DNA of 64,000 nt from Lanius collurio. Its lineage: Eukaryota; Chordata; Aves; Passeriformes; Laniidae. The notes under the pieces were generated by a model. The model saw nothing but the letters and a program-made list of their open reading frames with translations. It had not been told where the DNA came from and ran no database searches. This document shows positions 45,601 to 57,600 of the stretch, piece by piece (the first letter of the stretch is position 1; every line of letters starts with the position of its first letter). Position numbers and translations under genes: made by a program. Location: positions 40,343,817-40,407,816 of the forward strand of contig JACBWW010000004.1 in assembly GCA_020086605.1 (NCBI GenBank). Reading direction: 5' to 3'.

Positions 45601-48600
45601 TTTTTCTGACCCCCTGATTTTGTAGCACATGTTTTCAAAGGTTCCTCTGGGGCAGCTCCCCATTCCTATGAACTCTGCTGGGTACAGTAGTGAGCCTTGT
45701 GTCAGAGACCTAGGAGAAAGCAGGATCTCTCTCATCTGCAACTGTCAGTCTGGCCTTTCCCAGTCAACAAGATAAGCACAGATATGTGGTCTATTTTTAC
45801 TTCTTATTATCTTTTCATTTAAAAGTTTTTGTGTTCCCAAATGTCACTTGCACAGCTGCTCTGTCATCTTGGACCTATCCCTGCCACCATGTCTTTGCCT
45901 GCTCTGCCACCATGCCCCACCTGCAGATCTGGAAGTAGGTGACTTGTAGGGAGGACAGGTAGTGATAGAGTGCGAGAGCCTTTCTGACTGGTGTGTAAGG
46001 GACTGTGGAAGGAAACACAGGGATTGTACCCAGATAGGAGACAAAATGCCCTGCTCTATCCAGAGGTTGGAGTTCTCCAGGTGGAGAGCTGTATAAAATA
46101 ATGTCAGTAACAATTTTGGATAGAAGTGAGGTGTGTGTGTTTCTCAAATCTGGAGGATTTTTCTTCAATCTTCATTTTTAAAGCTGCTAACTATGTGTGT
46201 GTACACCAGAGTTTCCTGCTCCCTCTTGGAAAAGCCATAAACACAGTCACTGTAGCAGAGTCCAGTGCAAGCAGGCAAAGAAAATGGTTTCTTCTCCTCT
46301 TTCCATCTGTTGTGCTTCATCAGCTTGTGGGTTCCTGTGGGTGGGCAGGTGGCCTGTGGAGACCACAGCTCAGGTATGTACTTACCTCTCTGTGTGCAAA
46401 GCTTGTCTGCTTGTCCTCTATTCTCTTCTCCCATTCCCCTGCCAAGGCCTGCTGCTGCAGCTGCACCCAAGAGAGAGCCTAGCAGAGAGAGTCATAGCAC
46501 CGAGGGGCTGCTTTCTCCCTTCTCCTGGCACTGGCAGTAGGGAATGAGGCACAGGGTGAACTCCTACCACCATTGCTCATCTGCCAAGGCTGTATCTTGC
46601 TGAGCAGTTGAAGCCTGTACTGCAGTAAGGTTTTTTTTCCTTTGGCCACTCTCATTTCAGTCTGCAAGGAAGCAGAGCTCCAAGGGCTTGCAGTGATGCT
46701 GCTATCATCATACACCTGCAGAAGATCTGCTCTCCAGCCTGTCTCACAGTAAGGGGGAGAGAAAATGGCTGTACTTCCCTGCAGAAGCAAAAAGGAGAGT
46801 CCAGACTTCTGATGGGGATCCCTAGTGTGCGACACACTCTGACAGAGACTATCAGTGCTTTTACAGGCTAAAAAGAAACCCAAGGCCTTAATACCCTCTC
46901 TTAGTTCTGGGAAGAGTTATTTCCATGAAATGAAGGTGTGGTGAACAGAGGTTTTTTCATAGCAAAGATTTTGAAGTGGTTAGAAGGAGGAGTTGGGCTG
47001 TATGTGGCTGATAGCAACCCAGTCACTGCTCCTTTGCTATTCTCAGTTCCCAGCTTAATACCTTGCTCTTCATAAGAGTTTCTGGCGTTGCCAGGGTGGG
47101 CAGACCCTGACCCCACTGCACTGTGGGGCACTCTCTTGTCCCAGATGAGAGGCTGGGTCACAGATTGTGGTATGTGGCTATTTCTGCTATGTGCAAACCA
47201 CTGATGGGTATTTTTAAGACCCAGGGGTTGCAGGTTCAGTTTCACACCCATGACCCATCTGTCTGTGGAGTTATGCTTGCATGCTTTATGTTAACAGAGC
47301 AAATTTCATGTCTGCTCATCATGAAGAGTGTTTTTGGTACTTGGACTATATTTGACATGTATTTTTATTTCAGTGGTAAACCAGAATCTTTCCCATCCAA
47401 AATGCTTGTACATATGCTGTTGTGGAATCCTTGTCATTGTGTGTTACACAGTTGTGATGTCGCATTTGTCCCTTTATCATCCTGGTGAAAAGCCAAATGT
47501 TACACAAACCTGGCAGGCCAATAAAGAATGGCAGAACCAATGGCAAAACACACACCCCTTGTTCCTCCTTTCTTACCCGAGTACGTGCTCTGCAGGCTGT
47601 TCCCTCTCCAGGTAAGGTGCCAGAGCAGGTTGTGTGGGAGTCCTTTTGCTCCACAGGTGACTTGAAGGTCGTGACTCTGCTCCAGTGGCCTGTAACACAA
47701 TTTCCTTCTTTCTGTGTGGCTAGAGGGTGCCCTCAAGTGAAGCTGCTCAAACACTGAAAACTTCCTCTTCTCTCCCTGCTGGAGAACCACTGGTTGTCTG
47801 TACCACAGCCTGGCTGTGTTGACTTGAGTGGTGTTATGCACTTGGGGGTCGTTTACCTTGGAAGATTTGTGCTCCTTAATTGTGAGCCTCTCAGTACTGG
47901 ATTGTTGCTGTGGCTGGAGGTTCTCTTGAACAACAGTTTTGTATGTAAAAAATGTTTTGCTCTTTCCCTGCAAAGTTCCTAGGTGGGTCAGGCCCTTCGT
48001 GGAGTCCAGAGTGTCTCCTTGTGTTAGACTGCATTGCAGTAAAGGTGCTCTAGGAGTACTGACCAACAGAACAGTTTCTTAAATTTTTTGCCTTTTAAAA
48101 TAAGCCTTCAGTAAGGGTTATTGAAAAAACAATCTTTGTAGTCCTCCAGCTGTGGGAAGCATTAAGGAAGGCCTGTCCAGAGCTGCCTGCAGGTGTTTGG
48201 TCAGTTCAAAACTGCTGGGAGAAGCAGATCTGGCAGACTGCAAACCCTTCTTTCTCTACCTTTTCCCCCAGAAATAACTTGTAAGGGCATGTTAGAAATC
48301 TTCAGATTCACAGACTGAATACATCTCCCTTTCCCCCAGTCCCAGTGCAATAGGCACCTTTCCACACTGTCTCTCACTTCATGTTTTGTGTGTGTATGGC
48401 TGGAGCAGTGACTCTGCTGGGAATGGCAAAGCTGCTGTATGGGGGAAAGAGGGTTGGGAGAGAGGTTGTCCTGCTTTCTCCTTCTCTGAGGAGCTGGTAA
48501 ATACTGGCTGTAGGAAGTGTTCAGTCTGAGGTAAGTAGGAGGAAAGCATGGAGAAAGATGTTGGTGTAAGGCAGAGCATGTGCATCACCTTTTACAGAGC

Positions 48601-51600
48601 TGCCTCCTTCCTTTCCTGTGGTTTGTGTGCAGCTCTAGGTGAGTACAGGTGGAGGAAGGGTTACTAGTGCCTTTTGAGGAAGGGGTAATTGGTCCGTCCC
48701 ACAAAACATCAGCATGAGAAAGAGGCAGGTGGGGGAAGAGAGATTCAGCTGTGTGACCAAGTGGAGATCCAGCTACAGAAATAACAACTCAGGCTGGATA
48801 GAGGAAGAATTCAGTTTGGGGCATCACCAATTTTGATAGATTTTAAACTGAAGGAGAAAGCAACAACAGTGATAGCTTCTTGCAGGAATTATATTATCTG
48901 AACTGACAAAAGCAAGCCCTGTGCTCACCTCTTCGAAACTTCCAGTTAGGTACTATCTCTGCACAGTGTGGGGCTGCCAGGGCTTCAGCCTTGCCTCCCC
49001 AAAGCACTCTACAGAGGTGAGGAGTGGCTGAACTGGGGCTACAATCACATTCTTCATTCCTTCTCTTTTCAACTTGCAGGTGCCTCAGAACCAAAAGCCT
49101 CTGCTGAAGAAAGGGTCAGTGCTAGGCAGTTACCTGCTGGAGGACAAGCCTGTCAAACGGTTAGATGGGTGTCTGTGTCGTGTCCATGGTGTGAGTCTGT
49201 GCTCACTGCAGTACCCTGTCAGTCAAGCTGTGTCCTGTGTCTGGTTCTCCCACCTTGGTGCTGGCTGGTTTTGGGAGCCTGGCGGGGGGTGCAATTTTTC
49301 TGTGGCTCTAGATGTCTCTTAGCATCAGGTGGTGTTGGCTCAGTGTGAAGCTGAGGATACTGTTCACTAATTTCCACAGGAAGGTGGCCCTGCTGCCACT
49401 TCTGCCTGCAGCAAATGGGGAGCAAATCTAAATCTCACCAGAAGGTTTGGAACTGTTCACAGGATGGGAGTCACAAAGACTGCCCCTCTGAGTCACGCAG
49501 CTCTGTTGAAATGACTGAATCAACTCCCAGGTGTTCCAGCTCATCCTCAGGCACAAATCCTGTGCACTGGTGCCTCATGCCAGAGTCCATAGCCTTGGGA
49601 CATGGGAGAGGGCAAGAATTGCACAAGGGTTGGGTTCTTTCTGGTAGCTGAAAGCCTCGAGGAGAGGACCTGGCCCCAGGTGGGTTCATCCCACCCATCT
49701 CCCTCTACACCTATGCAGGTGCTCACCTGGCACACCAGGCTTCCCTTCAGCCAGGGCAGGCAACATGTCTGTGTGGCCAAGGCCTTTTTTATCCCCCTCT
49801 ACATGCAGAATATACAGTGAGGTTGTCCTGCTTTCTCCTTCTCTGAGGAGCTGGTAAATACTGGCTGTAGGAAGTGTTCAGTCTGAGGTAAGTAGGAGGA
49901 AAGCATGGAGAAAGATGTTGGTGTAAGGCAGAGCATGTGCATCACCTTTTGCAGAGCTGCCTCCTTCCTTTCCTGTGGTTTGTGTGCAGCTCTAGGTGAG
50001 TACAGGTGGAGGAAGGGTTACTAGTGCCTTCTGAGGAAGGTAAATACTGGCTGTAGGAAGTCCTGGCTTGGAGCTGGATCTCACCTGCAACTGCTGGCCC
50101 CAAACAAGTTTTGAAGGCAGCACACTCTTCTGTTTCTTACCATGTCTCTGCAGAAAGTTCCATTGCTCCCAAGTTTCTCCTGGTGCCAGAGACATAGGTC
50201 TAGGCTCAGTTTCTTCCAGCTTCCTTAATGCTTTCAATTCTGGTAGTGGCATTTAAGAATTTAGCTCCAGACTCCTTGGCTCATGGACTGATGGAAAACC
50301 AGGTGGACTGTGGAGGAGGGGCTGATTCTTGAGCCCGGGTGGGAGGTTGCTTGGATAGGTTTGAGGCAGAGCTTTTTCATGGTTGTGTGACTGGCACCCA
50401 TTCTATATCCATCAAATCAGATAACCAAGTGCTGCCATCTTCCTCCCCAATTATTTCTTGCAAAGATCCTTCTAACTGCTACTGGCATAAGCCCGCTGGA
50501 AAGGCTTAACAGCTGTAGAAGTTTGGCAATGAAGGTGATGATAGTAGTAGATAGAAGTAGTTGTTGGTCCTGTCTCTGTCCCAGTGCTGTGTCACACCAC
50601 ATTGCTTGAGTAACATGAAAAGAAATCCATTGAATCTGGGGTCACTGTTCAGAGTTTTGTGTTTGTCCCTTTGCCCCCACTAAAGAGGCTCTTGAGGTCC
50701 CTCATTGTGTGACTTTGCCAGCCCTGGGAGATGGGCACCGTTCCCCAGAGCCTGAGAGTGTGTGTCCATTTTCAAGAGGGAGAAGTTCTAGCTGGCCTGG
50801 CTCTGGCCTGGCATTTGGGGCAGATGCAGGGAGGGCAACCAGAAATGTGAACTCCCTTTCATGGAAAAAAGCATAGGCATGACAGCAGGTGAATTTTGCG
50901 ACCCAGATGAAATGTACTTGCTGGAGTGAGAAAGAAGAATTGTCTTGATTCCTGCAAGAGAAAAATATTGTAGGGTGGGGTGGGATGTCCTGCCTCTGAA
51001 GAGACTGAGTGTAGTAAGCTTTGGTCACTCTAATTTGCTTCCAAATGCAATCTGCTTCCCAGTGAAATCAGTGGAGATATCTGTGGTGGACAAATCCCTC
51101 TGGTTGAGTTCTAGGTCTTCTCACTCCTTGTCTAATTCTTTAACCATGGAAAAACAGTGATGCTGCCTTGTTCCTCAGCAATGATTTCAGTAGTTTAAAT
51201 TGGTTATTCTAGGTGTTCTTTTGAAGGTTGTTCCTCCACCTACCACGTCAGCTCTACCCTCAGTGAGCAAAGTGCATCAGTGTGCTCTTGCGTGGGCACA
51301 GTCTGTTACTTCTTTTTATATTGTATTTAGTAACAAAAATACAGGGTAAGTGTTGTTTTTTTGGTTTTTTTTTAAAAAGTTTTAATTTTGCTACTTTTAT
51401 ATGCTTTGCCTATTTTTTTTTTCACTACTGGGGAAGTGGTAGGCAAAAAATTCTTGAAAAATCCAAAGTGGTAATTTTTATTAAAATTAATGAAATATTT
51501 GTCAGTACATATGAGTACAGCACAGTTCTGGTGAGCTGTCTCTCCTTAGGGGAGCCACTGATCTCTTAGTCACAGGGAGTAAGGGGAATGAATATATAGA

Positions 51601-54600
51601 GTTTCTGCAAGAGCTTTATATGCACTAATTGGATCACATTGGTTGTTTGGGAATTTGCAACCTCCTTCTTTCCCTATCTCCTCACCCCCTCCCACCCGAC
51701 CTGTGCTGCCTCTGGGCTTTAATACAGACAACTGGCCTCTGCGGACCTTCCCTTCACCTTCCCAGTGGATGTGGCAGTGGAAGAGCCCAACAGAAAGAAC
51801 TGTAAATACTTCCCAGGCAACGGGGTATGGATGAAGACAGGAGAAGGAGGCAGCACAAACTTTGGAGAGAGCAGCAGAGATGAGGAGAGATGGCCCTTGG
51901 CAGCAGATCCTGAGTGGTTTAAGATGACTTGGAACGGTGACTGCGACTGCAGAAGAAATGCAGATGGCTTGGATGCTGCTCCACTGCCTCCTCGAGCACA
52001 GCCTGTTGGTACTGAAACCAGGGTGAGTGCACTTACCTGGGGTTATTCCTCAGACACCTGCTAGGGCCTTGAGGGGGTTTGGAAGACAGATGTCTGCTAA
52101 GGAAGGCAGGAGCCTCCCTTGAATGGAGAATGCAACTCCCTTCCCTCTGAATTATTATAATTTCAAAATTAAGGGACTTTCAGGCAAAGATATAAAGAAT
52201 AGGAATAACAGTTCTTTACTAAAATACAGATATATAAACAGGCAAACAAACAACAATAACTATAGCGGTGACAGCAAACAGAACCACAAACCCAGTGCAG
52301 CCTCTCTCGGCTGTCAGGCCCTTTCCCCTTTGGTGCAGTTCCAGTCACAGCCGGCAGGGGCGCTGGCGGCTCCCGGTGAGCAGGGCAGGTGCGATGGTTC
52401 TCCCGCGGCTGCAGGGGGCGCTCCGGAGCGAGCTCGGGGAGCACGCCGTGATGGCGGTCTGGGGTCCGGGAAGGGATGGAAGAAAGGCTTCACAAACCTC
52501 CCTGGGCAGCTGATCCTGGGGTCTGTCCGGGCTCTCCTGTCCAGGCAGGCTGGAGCAGCAGTAGGAGCACAAATTCCGGGTGGCAGGCGAGATGTATCCG
52601 CCGGAGCTGTGGCAGGAATCTCCGGAGGTCTCGGCAGGCAGGAGGAGCAGGGCTGCAGAGCAGCAAAGGCTGAGGCAGCAGGGTCTGCAGCCCAGATCCC
52701 AGAGGGGCAGGGAAGGATAGGCTTGGGATCCCAGGGTTTCTCCGGAAGGAAGGAAAAACAGCAGGAAGCCTGCAGTGCTGACAAGAATGGCAGCCTCTCT
52801 CCCTGTCTCCTCACCGAACTGAGAGTGTCCTGGCACCCAGGTGAAAGAAGGTAGCCCAAAATGGGTTCCTCCTCTCTGTGGCCAGTTTTGTTGTTTCTCC
52901 CAAGTACCCAGCAATTTGTTGCCTCGATGACATATATGGGAGAAAATTCCTCAAGGATTCTTCGAGAGAAAGGGAACTCCCAAAAACCCAACACTCCTCC
53001 CATCTATCTCCAGTTCCATAGGTTTATAGTGCAGGGGTCCAATGCCTAAATCAAAGCACCACCTGCAGCTGTGCTCTTCAAAACCTCATCCCTTTTTTCC
53101 CCATTGTAGCTCCCAGCACTGGAACAAGCCAGCTGTTCCCCAGATCGCATCTTTAAAGTGGTGTTTGTAGGGAATTCCGGTGTTGGGAAGAGTTCCTTCA
53201 TCCACCGCTTCTGCTATGACAGGTTCCTGGCTGAACTCAATGCAACCATAGGTAAGTAATAGTGTGCCTGCCTCATCTGGATACAGAAGGTGGTAAAGTT
53301 GGCCTGGGTAAATGCTTCTTTGCCTTTGTTATAGCCCAGCTAGAGGTAAAGATGGTCCCTCTCCTAATATTAAATCCAGCTGGCAATTTCCCTGAACTAA
53401 ACGGAGTTGGCCTGGCTATTGTAATGGCAAGCTGCTCTCGCCCCATCCTACCTTACAGTCATTGTTACCTTCCCAACAGGTATCGATTACCAGGTGAAGA
53501 GTCTGATGGTGGATAACACCCAGGTTGCCTTACAGCTGTGGGATACAGCTGGACAAGAGAGGTAAGATTTCTGCCAGGCTCAGTAGAGCAAAGGGAAAGA
53601 GTACATGCAGCTGGTTTCTGTCCCCAGGAAAACTGTTAGCTTCAGAAGGACCCGAGAGGTTCATGACAGCTATTCCAGTGCTGAATGTGCAGCAAGGTTC
53701 TGTTTTAGAGATTTCTAGAAGCTGTGGCTGTGAAGCAGGGCTTGGGGAGATCACTCAGAGGATTGACAGAAAAGTAGTTTCCCATGTGTCTGACCTGCAT
53801 GCTTGTGGCTCCAAGCAGTCTGTCCACAGATGTATGTTGTAGGTAGGGTTCAAAGGGTAGAAAGGACTGTGAACCTTTGCAGATCTGATTCAGCTGTCAA
53901 AGCCAGCTGAATTAGCACGACCTGTGGGGAAGGTGATTTGAACTACCCTGCTGGACTCTATTAGTGATGTTATCGACCCCTTTCACTGTCCCTTCTGCTG
54001 ATAGACTTGTAGAAGTGATAATCCTTGGTAGAGGGATTGTTCAGCTTTTTGTGACAGTGAACACTGGTTCCCCATTTGAAGGCCTCTAGTTTCAAAAGCA
54101 TGGGATATCTCCAGATGTTACCAGCACTGTTGGTGAGGATCAGAGTAGTAGAGGATACATTTGACCCTTATCTGCTACTAGAGTTGATGGCCCATCACTG
54201 CCTCCACGTGAATTACATTTTATTTAGGATACAATTTGAAGCTTAAGATGAAGAGCTGTTTCAAGGGGACCATGAACCTCAAGGGCCTGACAAAAATAAG
54301 TACTGGGTATTTTGAGCTAAATACGTTATGGGGGCAGGCCTTCAGGGGGCAGCTAAGGTCATGGGAATATTCTAATCCTAATGCGTGCCAATGATGCTGT
54401 CTCAGTCAGCTAGACCATGCAGAGCTGGTGGGAATGTACTAAGTAGGAGTATTTATTGAAAAGTAACTCTTCCAAAATTAAGCTTCATGCTGAAGAAATA
54501 ATTGTTTCTGAGGGGACTCCTGTGGTTATTTTGATGCTGAAACAGAGCAATAAGGGGAGTTACTATGACATAAAATGTGACATTTTACTGAGTCCAGATT

Positions 54601-57600
54601 GCAGCAGAGGCCAAATTCAAGATACTGTCTCTGCAGAAAGACCTTTAGCACAGGCCCCTGCAGCACCAGCAGGTCTTAGATGTGTACCCACAAGAGAGAA
54701 CTTGGCTCAGTGCTATATACCAAATAGGAGACCTGGGAAGAAGAAAAAGCCTTTCTTCTGGAGGAATATTAATTACTTCTAACTAGAGGTATCCAACAGT
54801 AAATTTCCTAAGGCAGAGACAGAAGAACTCCTTGGAGCATGCAAGAACTCCTTGGTGACTTCCCTGAGACTGATGCATGCTACCTTTGATGTTTCTTCTG
54901 GAGCACTTGGCCTGGCTGGCAGTTCCAGAGGTGCACCTCGACTGCCAAAGATACAGTCTGTGCTTTCTCAGTTGGGCAGGTGTCAGAATGTTGTGTCCTT
55001 ATTGCACTGAGAAAGAACAGGCTTCAGGCCATAACTTGAAGAGTTCAGGAGGGTAACAGCTGTAGGTCTTCTTGGCTCGTAGTAGGACAGTTTGTTATGC
55101 TATGCAGGGCTGAAATACATAGCTCTTTAGTGAGATCTCAGTACTTTTGTTACATTTAATTCCCTCAGTTTGCAATCAATGCAGTTATATCATGGCTCTG
55201 TCACAAAGTGCTTACAGATTTTAAGGTTTGGGTTTGTTGTTTTGGTTGTTTGGTTTTGTTTTTTGTTTGTTTGGTGGGCTTTGGTTGGAATTTATTCACA
55301 AAATACAAGCCTGTTGTTTTAAATGGTAGAGACAGGAAAAAGTCGATGTCTGGAAGGAGTTTTTCCTGGAAATTGTGTCTAGCTCCTGATTTGTTATGTA
55401 TAATGGGATTGGTTTATAGATTCAATAGTGGAAACAGACTGTACTGATGCTGAGTCCTTAACTGTTGTTTTGGCAGCACTGGGGCAGACATTATGCATGC
55501 CTAGTTTGTACTGTGGTATAGCTTAGTCTGCAGATTCTTCCAGACTGTGGAGAAAGATCATTTTTTCTCCATCAGTTTCCCTTTTAATAGGAAATTACCT
55601 TTTCCTATCCCACCTAAACAGATTCTACTTCTTTCTTCCTGACCTACAAAGGCCTTCCTTCTTGCTTTCTCAGCACCGTGCATTTGGCAAGATTCCTGCT
55701 CACCTATGGCTGCCTGGCCTGTCTCAAAGGTGGAGGGATCTGACCTGTCACCTGTGTGTAGACACTGGTACTGAGGGACACATCATGCACAGGGGCTGCC
55801 AGGCCTTGCAGAGAGCCTGCACTAACAGATAACCCCATTCTGCATCTGGTCATTACACAAATTGTTCTGAGAGTGCCTTTGGTTTTGTCTGGGCTCAGGT
55901 TTCGGAGCATTACCAAGCAATACTTCCGGAAAGCAGATGGGATCCTGGTGATGTACGACATCACAGCCGAGTGCTCCTTCGTGGCGGTGCGGAACTGGAT
56001 GAGCAGCATCCAGGTGAGAGTGGGACCTGGGCTCCAATGCTGCTGGTACTCCCTTGCTCCAGACCAGCTCCAACAGTCTGTCTGGAAGTGACATATTTCT
56101 GTGCCCCAGGAAGTCCTATTGACCTTGTGAAGCTGAATTATCAAAGCACATGCCTGTGGCGGTCAGTTTGGGACCAGGGGATTTGTGTTGAAGGTAACAA
56201 AGCCAGTGGTAGCCCATTAAATCAGGAAGGGCTGTTTCTGTGGCAGAATGTGGTGAGACCTGCCAAAACAGTAGTGTGTGTTTGTAAGCAGCTCATGTGC
56301 CCTGGCTACATCATCTAAACGTGGTCACATCCCACCTATGCTCAGGCAGGGAGATCTCCTTGTGTCCGGCCTATGCACAGGAAAGGGAGGTGGCCCTTTT
56401 TATTTCCTTTTTCATTTTAAAATTTGGTAACAGTGTATTAATACTCTTGTTTTTCCCCCTGGCTTTTATTTCCAAACACTCACTTAAAGCATTTTTCTGT
56501 GGCTTATATCTTCTTGGGGGGACAAAAATACCTCCCTTTATAATTTAAATTAGTTGTGTGTAAATGACCAAGAGGTGAAGGGAAATTTTCAAGAGTAGTT
56601 TTATTTTGATTGTGCTGAGTCTCAAAAAAACAAGATCTCAGTGAAATGAGTAAGTATAGGTTGGAGGTTTCTAATATTATTAATTTCCACAAGCCTGTTG
56701 GGGAAAAAACCCAAACAACCACTTATGTCTTTGGACTCTAAAAGATCAAAGGTTAAGATCTTTAAAATTAGCCAGCCTCTGAAAATCGGGTTCCTTTCAG
56801 GAGGAAGGTTAAACTGCACCCACAGAAAATCAAACCACATGAAATCTGTAAATTTTAATCTGTCTCCTTTTCCTCTCCCCATCTGTGTATTTATTTTGTT
56901 TTCAGGTTCTGTATGTCATCCAGGGCACTTGAGTGTGGAAATACCTTTGAGACCTGTTCTTACTCTGCCCATGTTTTAGTGAGCCACTGGAACTATAGAG
57001 AGTTTGACCAGAGGTAGGGTGCTGCAGGAATTGCCTAGGAATAACAGTTGCTGCAGAGACGATATACAAGGGTTGAAGTTTGCTTAACTTGCTTGGCCAG
57101 TGGATTTTCAGTATGAGATCGTTGAGTTTAGGACAGCACATTAGACACAGTAATGCACATACAAAAATTACTGAGCTTATTAAGAAGCTTTGCCTGATCC
57201 CAAGTTCTGAATGGCCTATGGGGCAACCTGCTTTTCTTTAGGCTTGTTATTTTCCTGAGAGGCACTTACGTCCTGCCTCCCCTCTGTCACCATCCAAGCT
57301 GAACATACCAAACATTTGGAATATGTTTCCCTAGTTCAAGCTTCCTTTCACAAATCCTTGGAGCTATTGAAGGAATGGCCCTTTAATGATCTGCTGGGCC
57401 TGATCCTGCTGCCACTGAAGGTCTTGTTTGCTTGAGCTGGAAGGATCTGCTCTGAGTTGCTGAGTCTCTAGGGGTCTTTATTTCTTTTGCAGGAAGGCAT
57501 TGAGGATGGAGCTGTGGTCTTTCTGCTTGGAAATAAATTGGATGCTGTGCAGAGGGAGACCCGGAATGTGCCCAAAGTGGAGGGGGAAAGGCTGGCAAAG

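Noticed and set aside
49191..49196. Strong GTGAGT donor as the end of the 49080 exon
   Set aside because: It gives phase 0, after which the 51728 exon reads into a stop at 51832; kept only as a possible regulated alternative.
52123..53003. Open frames of 243, 229 and 189 codons on both strands
   Set aside because: They overlap one another in a GC-rich repeat-like block, have biased composition and no family similarity, and cannot splice into CRACR2B in frame.
54456..54782. 108-codon frame ending [15 protein letters not shown]
   Set aside because: It starts at TTG, has no fitting splice sites for the CRACR2B phase, and shows no recognisable family; a chance frame is likelier.
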